Assembly (NCBI GenBank): GCA_002299895.1 | Contig: DBOC01000007.1 | Coordinates: 15,529 to 79,528, forward strand | Reading direction: 5' to 3' | DNA: 64,000 nucleotides | DNA from: Sphingomonadales bacterium UBA656 | Lineage (GTDB): Bacteria > Pseudomonadota > Alphaproteobacteria > Sphingomonadales > Sphingomonadaceae | Part shown: positions 51,081 through 58,827 of the stretch, in pieces | Layout: the number at the start of each line of letters is the position of its first letter | Numbering within the stretch: position 1 is the first letter of the stretch | The notes under the pieces: model-generated | Database searches by the model: none | Seen by the model: the letters and a program-made list of their open reading frames with translations, nothing else | Told to the model about the DNA's origin: nothing | Position numbers and translations under genes: made by a program

Positions 51081-51446
51081 ATGCGCTGGACACGACAAAT
51101 TTGGATGCGGCTTGCAACGATCAATGCCCTCATCTCGACCCTCGCACTTATGTTGTCGGCATATGCGCCTGAACCTGTGTCATCCATCGTGCGGATCGGC
51201 GCCCAAGTTCAATTCATGCACAGCATGGCCAGCATCGCCTGCGCCACATTCATGAATGTGGGCGCCCAAGGCGCACGCCACGCCCCGGCCTTCCTGCTCA
51301 GCGGGTCGCTTCTGTTCGCTTTGCTTCATTATGGCCAAGCCATCGGCTTCTTAGGACCTCAGCTTGGGGTAACTTGTTTCGCCATGATCTTGATGGCAAG
51401 CGGGTGGCTAATCATGTTCGCAGCCGGGCGGGCGATAGACAAATAA
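51081..51446 (+). CDS. Small membrane protein (DUF423-like)
   Basis: A 121-residue hydrophobic product with four predicted membrane helices. The order of features (LATINALISTLALMLSAYAPEP, FMHSMASIACATF, LSGSLLFALLHYGQAIGFLG, MASGWLIMFAAG) resembles DUF423 proteins. AAGGA stands 10 bases before the ATG at 51081; an ATG at 51051, overlapping the previous stop, is the alternative. Function unknown. Part of the second sulfatase operon. Confidence 0.6.
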   Translation: MRWTRQIWMRLATINALISTLALMLSAYAPEPVSSIVRIGAQVQFMHSMASIACATFMNVGAQGARHAPAFLLSGSLLFALLHYGQAIGFLGPQLGVTCFAMILMASGWLIMFAAGRAIDK

Positions 51447-51485
51447 GGATAGGGTTGGACAGGCATTGAAGGCACGCAAGCTCAA

Positions 51486-51989
51486 ATGGATACGGCCATC
51501 GGCGCTGCTTGCGCTTTTGAGCAGCGCGAAATGAAGGTCTTTCTGCCGCCCATCTCCAATGCGCAATATCAAGGCGCGCGCTCTGCAGCCTGGTTTTTGG
51601 CTTTTTATGGTGTCGCGTGGATTGTACCTGGGATGATCCATAGTTTCCTGCCCGATGGGGGCGCAGGTGTTATTGCAGGCCTTGATCTCAGCCATAATCC
51701 AACATTGATCTTTGGCATGTTTGCCTGGGCCGGTGCGACACAGATTGCACATGGTATAGTTACTTTGGCGGTTGCATTGCGTTACCGCACATTGGTGCCG
51801 CTGTTTCTTATCGTGTCTTTCCTTGAGCGCCTGTTGCTCAGCTGGTCGGGTTGGATAACGCATGTGCCTGTCAGCGGCCATCACCCACCTGAACATTATG
51901 CCAGCCTATTTTCGCTCCCAGTGATTTTGCTATTTCTGGGACTGTCCATTCGGCGATCACCTTTAACCGAGCCAGAGATTTCTGCATGA
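51486..51989 (+). CDS. Four-helix membrane protein of unknown function, coupled to sulfatase 2
   Basis: Of 167 residues (152 if the ATG at 51531 is used; neither has a strong ribosome site), four hydrophobic segments are visible (about 32-52, 72-90, 97-118, 135-155). Two short histidine-rich pieces stand out, IHSFLPDG and VSGHHPPEHY. It has no family I can name, although the overall look recalls small integral proteins such as the one at 42095. It overlaps the sulfatase gene by 4 bases (ATGA), so the two are co-translated. Confidence 0.65.
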   Translation: MDTAIGAACAFEQREMKVFLPPISNAQYQGARSAAWFLAFYGVAWIVPGMIHSFLPDGGAGVIAGLDLSHNPTLIFGMFAWAGATQIAHGIVTLAVALRYRTLVPLFLIVSFLERLLLSWSGWITHVPVSGHHPPEHYASLFSLPVILLFLGLSIRRSPLTEPEISA

Positions 51990-53614
51990 GAAAATGTATA
52001 TGGCTCGGTGCGTTGTTGCTATTGATTGGCGCAGGCTATTTGGGTTTCCAGCACTATAAAATCTATCTGCCCGGCATCATCGGCGAATGGCGCGAACCCA
52101 TTGCCGAAAACCGCCCAATTGAATGGGCGCAGGGCCCAACGGTGGCACCCTCAGGCAAACGCCCACCCAATGTCATTCTGATTGTCGCCGATGATCTAGG
52201 CATGAACGACATTTCGCTTTACGGTGGCGGGGTTGCAGGTGGAGCAGTGCCGACCCCAAATATCGACTCGATTGCCAAACAAGGCGTCAGCTTTGCCAAT
52301 GGTTATGCCGCTAACGCTACCTGCTCGCCTTCGCGCGCAGCCTTGATGACGGGGCGTTATCCGACACGGTTTGGATTTGAATTTACTGCCGTACCAGCAG
52401 CCTTTGTTTCAAACCTCGCACATAGCGACAGCACATCACCCTATCCGCCAATCTATCATAAAGAGTTAAACCACGACCTGCCGGCTTATGCCGACATGGG
52501 GGTGCCCAATGCGGAAATAATGTTGCCTGAGGTTCTTAAAGCCAAAGGTTATCATAACATCCACATCGGCAAGTGGCATTTGGGTGAAGCCAAAGCTCTA
52601 AGGCCAACCGCACAGGGGTTTGACGAAAGCCTCGGCATGCGTTCGGGCGGCGATTTGTTTATGGCAGAAAATGACCCTCAGGTCGTTAACGCGAAGTTGC
52701 CATGGGATCCGATCGACCGCTTTTTATGGGCAAACTTGCCGCATGCCGTTTATTGGGGGGATAGCGCGCGTTTCCGTCCCAAGGGCCACTTAACCGATTA
52801 TTTTACCGACAATGCGCTGGCCGCAATTGAGGCGAACAGGAACCGGCCCTTCTTCATGTATCTCGCCTATAATGCGCCGCATACGCCGCTGCAGGCACTG
52901 AAATCCGACTATGACGCCCTGCCGCAGATCAAAGATCATACGCAGCGCGTCTATGGAGCGATGATGCGCCAACTCGACAGGCGGATAGGTGATATACTGC
53001 AGAAGTTAAGGGACACTGGGCTCGATAAAAATACTCTGCTTATCTTTACCAGTGACAATGGCGGCGCGTGGTACACTGGCATAAAGGACCACAACACACC
53101 CTATCGTGGGTATAAAGGCACCTTCTTCGAAGGGGGCATTCATGTGCCCATGATGATGCGCTGGCCCGGCAAAATCGCAACGGGGACGGTTCGCAACGAT
53201 GTTGCCCAGCATCTGGATATGTTTGCAACGATTGCGGCGGCAACCGGCGCAAACCTGCCTAATGATCGCAAGATGGATAGCTTCAACCTGCTGGGCGCTG
53301 GGCCAAAACGCGATATCACCTTTTGGCGTTCGGGCCATTATCGCGTTGTCCGCGCGGGCGACTGGAAATTGCAAATTTCGAAACGTCCTGAAAAGGTCTG
53401 GCTGTTCAACCTCGCCACTGATCCGACTGAGCGAGTCAATTTGGCCGCGAAGGATCCAGCCCGGGTAGCGGAACTTCGTAAGTTGATTGTGGCACACAAT
53501 GCCAGACTGCCCAAGCCGCTCTGGCCCGGCTTGCTCGAGGGCGCGATCCGGATCGATGTTCCGCTCAACGCACCATGGAAGAAGGATCAGGAATATGTCT
53601 ATTGGGCGAACTGA
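51986..53614 (+). CDS. Type I arylsulfatase with N-terminal membrane anchor
   Basis: A second formylglycine sulfatase, 542 residues. An N-terminal membrane helix (about 5-24) with no clear cleavage site suggests a signal anchor. The metal site is NVILIVADDLGMNDISLYGG. The CSPSR activation motif has Cys113 (CxPxR), followed by IHIGKWHLG and LIFTSDNGGAW. Sequence and length differ widely from the first sulfatase, so it is not a recent duplicate. Substrate unknown. Last gene of the operon that begins with the cysteine-rich gene; 377 bases without a clear gene follow. Confidence 0.94.
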   Translation: MRKCIWLGALLLLIGAGYLGFQHYKIYLPGIIGEWREPIAENRPIEWAQGPTVAPSGKRPPNVILIVADDLGMNDISLYGGGVAGGAVPTPNIDSIAKQGVSFANGYAANATCSPSRAALMTGRYPTRFGFEFTAVPAAFVSNLAHSDSTSPYPPIYHKELNHDLPAYADMGVPNAEIMLPEVLKAKGYHNIHIGKWHLGEAKALRPTAQGFDESLGMRSGGDLFMAENDPQVVNAKLPWDPIDRFLWANLPHAVYWGDSARFRPKGHLTDYFTDNALAAIEANRNRPFFMYLAYNAPHTPLQALKSDYDALPQIKDHTQRVYGAMMRQLDRRIGDILQKLRDTGLDKNTLLIFTSDNGGAWYTGIKDHNTPYRGYKGTFFEGGIHVPMMMRWPGKIATGTVRNDVAQHLDMFATIAAATGANLPNDRKMDSFNLLGAGPKRDITFWRSGHYRVVRAGDWKLQISKRPEKVWLFNLATDPTERVNLAAKDPARVAELRKLIVAHNARLPKPLWPGLLEGAIRIDVPLNAPWKKDQEYVYWAN

Positions 53615-53991
53615 ACGCGCGGTAATGTTCGTAACGAATAGGTAGGTATCGCCTCAACAAATCACATGATAACATCAATAATACAAGTTTTATCAGTTAG
53701 ATCCTTCATTCCGCACTATTTGTCACGCGCTCGCAAGTCACCTATAATTTTCAAGATAAATCGTCCTCTTGATTTTTCATGAAGCGCTCAATCATCATAA
53801 CATTGAAAGCAAGTTATGACCCCGCGTTGCCGCTTAAGCAATTACGTTTACCAGAACCATCTGCATGGAAAAGGACAAGGGCGCTATCATTGTCGGGAAA
53901 CCCGACCAGCTTATCCCGACAATCGAAACGGTCATTGCCTCTGTCAACGCGGGGCTTGACCGATCGCAGTTAGATAGGCAGTTGACCTTGC
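53615..53991. other. Gene-poor stretch between sulfatase 2 and the nitroreductase
   Basis: A comparatively AT-rich stretch (especially 53640-53790) with no convincing complete gene. One frame from 53865 reads MEKDKGAIIVGKPDQLIP and onward as a protein-like peptide, but it runs into the nitroreductase start in another frame, lacks a ribosome site and is probably a chance frame or a gene remnant. No copy of the 17-base operator was found here. The promoter of the nitroreductase gene should lie in it. Confidence 0.4.
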
Positions 53992-54663
53992 ATGAACCAA
54001 TTAACCGTAAGCCAAGCCGTACTTTCGCGCCGTTCTGTTCGCGCGTTTACACCCAAAACCGTCTCGCTGGAGTTGCTTCACCGGGTGATGGACAAGGCGC
54101 GATGGGCGCCGTCGGGTTGTAATTTTCAACCCTGGGAAGCAACGATCCTGACGGGCGCGCCGCTTGCTGAGCTGCAACAGAAAATGCTCGCTTCGCCTAT
54201 GCAGGATCCGCCGGAATATTCATGGTCCGAACCAGAGGTTATCCCTGAATGTAAGGCGCGCTTGGCGCAAGTAGGTGCGTCGATGTATCAGGCCATGGGT
54301 ATTGGGCGCTCTGACGCTGATGCGCGAAGCGACTTCGTCCGCAACAATGTGATGTCGTTCAATGCCCCTGCGGTGCTGCTGTGCTATTTTGACCGCCGCA
54401 TGGGCTCGCCGCAATGGTCGGATGTCGGGATGTGGCTTCAGACCATCATGTTATTGCTGCGCGAAGAAGGGCTGGATACTTGCCCTCAGGAATTCCTCGC
54501 CATGCATGCAAAGCTCATCAAGGAATTTATCGGCGTTTCCGATGAAACCCACATTTTCTTCTGTGGCATGGCCATTGGCTACAGAGACGAAGAGGCTGCG
54601 GTGAACGGCTTTGAGCGGCAGCGCGAACCAGTTGAAGGCAACGTCCGCTTCGTCGGTTTCTGA
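53992..54663 (+). CDS. Nitroreductase family flavoprotein
   Basis: FMN-dependent NAD(P)H oxidoreductase, 223 residues. The FMN-binding start SRRSVRAFTPKTVSLELLHRVMDKARWAPSGCNFQPWE (about 11-49, given by its ends) is diagnostic. GMWLQTIMLLLREEGLDTCPQ and FFCGMAIGYRDEEAAVN complete the fold. Members reduce nitroaromatics, quinones or flavin-linked substrates; some are reductive dehalogenases, but the extra domains of those are absent here. It stands at the right edge of the sulfatase-dehalogenase block without the shared operator, so membership of the regulon is uncertain. Ribosome site weak. Confidence 0.9.
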   Translation: MNQLTVSQAVLSRRSVRAFTPKTVSLELLHRVMDKARWAPSGCNFQPWEATILTGAPLAELQQKMLASPMQDPPEYSWSEPEVIPECKARLAQVGASMYQAMGIGRSDADARSDFVRNNVMSFNAPAVLLCYFDRRMGSPQWSDVGMWLQTIMLLLREEGLDTCPQEFLAMHAKLIKEFIGVSDETHIFFCGMAIGYRDEEAAVNGFERQREPVEGNVRFVGF

Positions 54664-54705
54664 CGCTAGGATTACATCATCAAGTTAATGCCGTGATCAA
54701 GCGCG

Positions 54706-55971
54706 TCACGCCAAGGTGACAAGCCCGATAACCGCGCCTGTCATCGCCGACGCCATATTGCCCGCGACCCAGCTTTTCATACCTAAAGCGGAAACCTCTG
54801 CGCGTCGTGTGGGGGCGAGCGTAGCAATAGTCGATACCAACAGGCCGACGCTGGCAAGGTTCGCAACGCCGCATAAAGCATAAGTGATGATCAGCTTGCT
54901 GCGCGCATCAAACGTGTCGGCGGGCAAGGCGGCGAGATCAAGATAGGCGACATATTCGTTGAGGATGGTTTTGGTACCCATTAATGCGCCCGCCGCGGGG
55001 GCTTGGTCCCAAGGGATACCAATGCTCCACATCAGCGGCGCGAACAGCCAACCAAAAATGCGTTTGAGGGTGAGGGGCTGCGCATCCACATAAGGCAACA
55101 AGGCCAGCAACTGGTCGGTCAAATTGACCAATGCGAACACGACGATGATGATGGCGATAACCGCCAGCACCAATTGCATGCCCTCCATCGTGCCTTTGAT
55201 GACGGCGTCCATACTGCTTTCATATTTCAGGTCAGCGTCAGCATCCTCTGCGCGCATGCTGCCATCGCCCGGGACCATTAGACGGGCAATCAACACGGCG
55301 GCAGGTAAGGAAATCAGCGAGGCCACAATCATATGGCCAACGGCGTTCGGCACGGTCTTGGACAAGGTGGTGGCGTAAAGGACAAGAATGGCGCCGGAGA
55401 TTGTGGCCATGATCAACACCATGATCATGAACAATTCTGAACGGTTCATCCGTTCAAACCACGCGCGCAGGACAAGAGGGGTTTCAACAACGCCCAGAAA
55501 CATCGTCGCGCCACCGCCGAGGCCAACGACGCCGCTGACGCCCAAGGTCTTGCGCAACGCCCATGACAGGCCGCGGACCGCAGCGCGCAAAATGCCCCAA
55601 TGCCACAACAATGCAGAAAGCGCAGAGAAGACGATGATGAGTGGCAATATTTGAAATGCGACGATGACCGGCTGTTCTACGCCGGGCTTGAGCATAAAGG
55701 GGATCGGTGCACCGCCGGTATAGCCGAACATGTAACTGGACCCAACCAATGTCGCCTTTTCCACTGCCGCGACCGCATTATTGGCATAGCCGACCAAGGT
55801 CCAAATGAAGGGCACCCGCGTAACCGCCAGCGCCAGCGCAATTTGCAAGACAAGCGCGCCGAATATCCAACGCCAAGACGGCCGCGCCGCCCGATTTTCG
55901 GATAAGGCCCATGCCAGCGTCACTATCAACGCTATGCCAATTAATCCCTGTCCCTGCTGCAAAACCGCCAT
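54706..55971 (-). CDS. Concentrative nucleoside transporter (NupC/CNT family)
   Basis: Sodium- or proton-coupled uptake of nucleosides. The 421-residue protein has about ten membrane segments. The CNT motifs include GYTGGAPIPFMLKPG, LPLIIVFSALSALLWHWG, GGGATMFLGVVETPLVLR (nucleoside-binding hairpin) and SLISLPAAVLIARLM. MGTKTILNEYVAYLDLA, with the conserved Asn-Glu of the binding site, and ITYALCGVANLASVG complete the set. Length and order are normal. Convergent with the nitroreductase gene; no pyrimidine or purine genes are nearby. Confidence 0.93.
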   Translation of the reverse strand: MAVLQQGQGLIGIALIVTLAWALSENRAARPSWRWIFGALVLQIALALAVTRVPFIWTLVGYANNAVAAVEKATLVGSSYMFGYTGGAPIPFMLKPGVEQPVIVAFQILPLIIVFSALSALLWHWGILRAAVRGLSWALRKTLGVSGVVGLGGGATMFLGVVETPLVLRAWFERMNRSELFMIMVLIMATISGAILVLYATTLSKTVPNAVGHMIVASLISLPAAVLIARLMVPGDGSMRAEDADADLKYESSMDAVIKGTMEGMQLVLAVIAIIIVVFALVNLTDQLLALLPYVDAQPLTLKRIFGWLFAPLMWSIGIPWDQAPAAGALMGTKTILNEYVAYLDLAALPADTFDARSKLIITYALCGVANLASVGLLVSTIATLAPTRRAEVSALGMKSWVAGNMASAMTGAVIGLVTLA

Positions 55972-56072
55972 CTTACCCCAAACTTACATTATGAATGTAG
56001 AGACATGGGCTTAGCGGCTTTTCACAGCGCGCGTTACCCAAAAAGCAGCCACGCCGCTTTCGCATCTGCCGC

Positions 56073-57062
56073 TCATGCCGGCAGGACGCGCTGCAGTAAC
56101 CACATGAAAGCGATGCTGCCAATGGCATAAGCGCTGACTATCTGGGCGCGAGCGACGTAAAGTGCGTTAAAGCGGCGGAGCGCCCATAAGACCAGCATCG
56201 CCACAGCGACGATGACAAGCTGGCCTGCCTCAACACCCAGATTGAAGGTCAGCAACGCGACAGGAACCTCACCCTGCGGCAATCCGATTTCGGCCAATGC
56301 GCCTGCAAAGCCGAAGCCGTGGAGCAAGCCAAAGAGAAAAGCGACGACCCATGGAAAACGCTCTGACAGACGCAACTCACCGGGTTTGCGTTTCACGATT
56401 TCGACAGCAAGGAAGACAATCGATAATGCGATTGAGGCCTCAACTGGCGGACCGGGTACGCTGATAAGTTCCAGCGTCGTTGCCACCAAGGTCAGTGAAT
56501 GCGCTATTGTGAAGGCCGTCACCGTTGCAGCCACGCGCCATGCTCCGTTGAGCAAAAGCACGAGGCACAGCACGAACAATAAATGGTCATATCCCATCAG
56601 GATATGTTCGACACCTGTGACGAAATAGGTGCGGGCGACTTGCCATCGGTCTGCCTTTTGCATGATGACTGCGGCTGGATTGGCTGGCGTTAGCCGCGCG
56701 GCTTGCGTGATCCCATTGGTGGATTGGTAACGCAACAATGCGTCGGCTGGTGTGTTTTCCATGCCGCTTAAACGGACAGACCGGCCTGCCAATGCCGCGC
56801 CGCAATCAATATCCCAGCGCGCTAATAAAGCAGCAGCATCAACACTGCGTACAGGTTCGGTCGCTGCGCAATCGCTTGGGAATATCGGGACGACGCGCGC
56901 GGCAAGGCCCGGCCGGATGGGAGCTTTCCATGTGATTTTATACTGGTGGGTAGCAGCATCATGTTCGCGGATTTCCAGATAGCCCGGTTGCAAGTCATCC
57001 GCGCGCGCGACGGACGTGAAGCCAGCCGCAATCAAGAGCAAAAGGAGAAAGCGGACGATCAT
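56073..57062 (-). CDS. HupE/UreJ-family membrane protein with exported N-terminal domain
   Basis: Of 329 residues, 1-21 are a signal peptide (ending SVARA). About 22-140 form a soluble periplasmic domain, and about 150-325 hold six to seven membrane helices with the HupE/UreJ_2 motifs GVEHILMGYDHLLFVL and FLFGLLHGFGFAGALAE. Members are linked to nickel or other metal uptake, but this long-domain branch (HupE/UreJ_2) is largely uncharacterised. The gene overlaps the upstream isomerase gene by 4 bases (ATGA). No urease or hydrogenase gene is in the window. Confidence 0.88.
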   Translation of the reverse strand: MIVRFLLLLLIAAGFTSVARADDLQPGYLEIREHDAATHQYKITWKAPIRPGLAARVVPIFPSDCAATEPVRSVDAAALLARWDIDCGAALAGRSVRLSGMENTPADALLRYQSTNGITQAARLTPANPAAVIMQKADRWQVARTYFVTGVEHILMGYDHLLFVLCLVLLLNGAWRVAATVTAFTIAHSLTLVATTLELISVPGPPVEASIALSIVFLAVEIVKRKPGELRLSERFPWVVAFLFGLLHGFGFAGALAEIGLPQGEVPVALLTFNLGVEAGQLVIVAVAMLVLWALRRFNALYVARAQIVSAYAIGSIAFMWLLQRVLPA

Positions 57063-57871
57063 GGCTTGGCGATGCGAATGTCATATCCGTCGAGCAGTGC
57101 CTGATAGGCCGCGGCTTCACGTGTCGCCTGCGTGTCGGCACGCCAGTCGTTGGACACACGCTGGCGGATGTCGGACAAAGGCGGTGTCGCTGACGCAACA
57201 ACGTCGCGGATGCGGACGGCATGCCATCCGAAACCGGACTGGACTGGCCCGCTCCAACGCCCTTTCGGCAATGTGCGTAGGCTGTCGGCAAAGCTGTCGC
57301 CAAATTCACGCGCGATGATGTCGGAGGCGGCTTTGTCCATGCTGGCAGATACGCTCAACGGCCGCGCTTGGACTGTTTTTCCGGCGTTCAGGGCTAAGAC
57401 AGATGCTTTCGCGCTATCTTCGTCCTCGCCTAAAAATTGCTGTTCGAAACTGAAGGCCGGTTTTTCTGCATAGCGGATTTTGTTCGCCGCATAGAAGCTT
57501 TGCAGCGTCGTTTCCGAAGGCTCCATATTCTGGATTTGCGCTATCGCCAGAAATTCCATTTTGGCGCGCAATCGGCGACGGATGACGGGGTCATCGACGT
57601 CAAGGCCCATGCGCATAGCTTCTCGAAAATAGATTTCTTCCTTGATATGATCGCGGATCAGATTGTCGAGTGTTTGCGGCGTTGGCGGACTACGCCATGT
57701 TTGCTCCCATTGCGAAGCCAGCCGCGCGACATCTGCTTCATTGATGGTGATGCTGCGGTCTAAGCTGTCTTCGCCGCCAAACTGTCCCATGAGCAGGAAC
57801 AGGGCCGATCCCGCACCAAGAAAATGCACCAAAGGCTCACGCAGAGCCTGCTTCATCCAATCCCGCATCAT
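57059..57871 (-). CDS. Parvulin-type peptidyl-prolyl isomerase, membrane-anchored
   Basis: A periplasmic chaperone-like protein (PpiC/SurA style), about 270 residues. A membrane helix follows a short amphipathic start (REPLVHFLGAGSALFLLMGQ). A SurA-like helical domain comes next (about 45-150), then a parvulin-like region ending LPKGRWSGPVQSGFGWHAVRIRDV. Key parvulin residues are only partly recognisable, so it may be a weak or inactive isomerase. Two adjacent ATGs (57871 and 57868) are possible; a longer frame to 57898 overlaps the galK remnant. Coupled with the HupE-like gene, an arrangement I recall from other proteobacteria. Confidence 0.78.
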   Translation of the reverse strand: MMRDWMKQALREPLVHFLGAGSALFLLMGQFGGEDSLDRSITINEADVARLASQWEQTWRSPPTPQTLDNLIRDHIKEEIYFREAMRMGLDVDDPVIRRRLRAKMEFLAIAQIQNMEPSETTLQSFYAANKIRYAEKPAFSFEQQFLGEDEDSAKASVLALNAGKTVQARPLSVSASMDKAASDIIAREFGDSFADSLRTLPKGRWSGPVQSGFGWHAVRIRDVVASATPPLSDIRQRVSNDWRADTQATREAAAYQALLDGYDIRIAKP

Positions 57872-58056
57872 AAATTGGTGACACCGCGGCGGGGACATTT
57901 GACCATGATCAGCGGTGCACCGCCAAATCCTCGACCCGTCATACTCGCCCCTCCTTCATAGCCAATTGCATTCGGTATCTGCGCTACCAAATCATCCATC
58001 GCGAGAATAGAGATTTCGATATTGTCGCATATTGCGGTGAGGGCGTTGTTAGCCAT
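57868..58056 (-). pseudogene. Remnant of galactokinase C-terminus
   Basis: A 62-codon open frame whose peptide closely follows the C-terminal part of galactokinase. CDNIEISILAMDDLVAQIPNAIG and GGASMTGRGFGG align with the DDFEITVPQIDTLV and GGVRMTGGGFGG regions of E. coli GalK. The kinase body is absent, the glycine loop has one substitution (GRG), and the frame ends about 20 residues after it, well short of the normal end. Its TGA overlaps the isomerase start. No other galactose gene is near. A decayed gene is the simplest reading. Confidence 0.65.
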
Positions 58057-58116
58057 GCCCAGGTATGGATTTTAGGTTCGATGCAAATACAAAAAATATA
58101 TATATTTTTCAATTTT

Positions 58117-58827
58117 CTAAAATAAAGTTGGAGCTTCTCGCAGAGCGATATCGGGCAGCGCCCAATCCATTGGCTGGAACCCGTTGCTAATCAGAAAGGC
58201 GTTGCATTGCGAGAAATGTTTGCAGCCCAAAAAGACGTTATGTGCCGATAAAGGCGATGGATGCGCCGCCTTAAGCACCAAATGACGGCTAGCATCGACA
58301 TTCGCTGCCTTTTTATGGGCATAAGCGCCCCACAGCATGAATACGACGGGTTTAGATTGCGCATTCACTTGTGCGATAATCGCGTCGGTAAACTGCTCCC
58401 ATCCTTTTTTGCTATGTGAAGCGGCCTTGGCCATTTCGACCGTGAGGACGCTATTGAGCAACAGCACACCTTGCCGCGCCCAATGCTCCAAAAAGCCATG
58501 ATTTGGGCGGGGGAGGCCCAAGTCATTCCCTAACTCTTTGTAAATATTGGAAAGGCTCGGCGGAGTACGCACGCCGGGCAGGACGCTGAAACACAGGCCA
58601 TGCGCTTGCCCCGGCCCATGATAGGGATCTTGCCCCAAAATGACGACGCGCACTTTGTCCAACGGCGTCAGCTCGAGCGCGCGGAACCATTCAGCTTGCG
58701 GCGGGAAAACCGTCTTGCCGGCGGCCAGTTCCGCATCGAGAAAACCTTGGAGCGCCACTGTTTCTTTTGCAGCAAGCGCGGCTTGCAGCGAGGTCTTCCA
58801 ATCCTGCGGTAGTGCGAAAGCGGTCAT
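58117..58827 (-). CDS. ung: Uracil-DNA glycosylase, family 1
   Basis: Removes uracil from DNA in base-excision repair. The 236-residue protein has the catalytic GQDPYHGPGQAHGLCFSV block, with the water-activating Asp67. The family 1 tail HPSPLSAHNVFLGCKHFSQCN carries the catalytic His of the HPSPLS motif. The start overlaps the gltX stop by 4 bases (ATGA). A short AT-rich stretch (58088-58128) runs over its 3' end and could help termination. Confidence 0.97.
   Translation of the reverse strand: MTAFALPQDWKTSLQAALAAKETVALQGFLDAELAAGKTVFPPQAEWFRALELTPLDKVRVVILGQDPYHGPGQAHGLCFSVLPGVRTPPSLSNIYKELGNDLGLPRPNHGFLEHWARQGVLLLNSVLTVEMAKAASHSKKGWEQFTDAIIAQVNAQSKPVVFMLWGAYAHKKAANVDASRHLVLKAAHPSPLSAHNVFLGCKHFSQCNAFLISNGFQPMDWALPDIALREAPTLF

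Noticed and set aside
53865..54122. 85-codon frame overlapping the nitroreductase start
   Set aside because: The second half reads out of frame through the conserved nitroreductase start and there is no ribosome site; kept only as a possible remnant.
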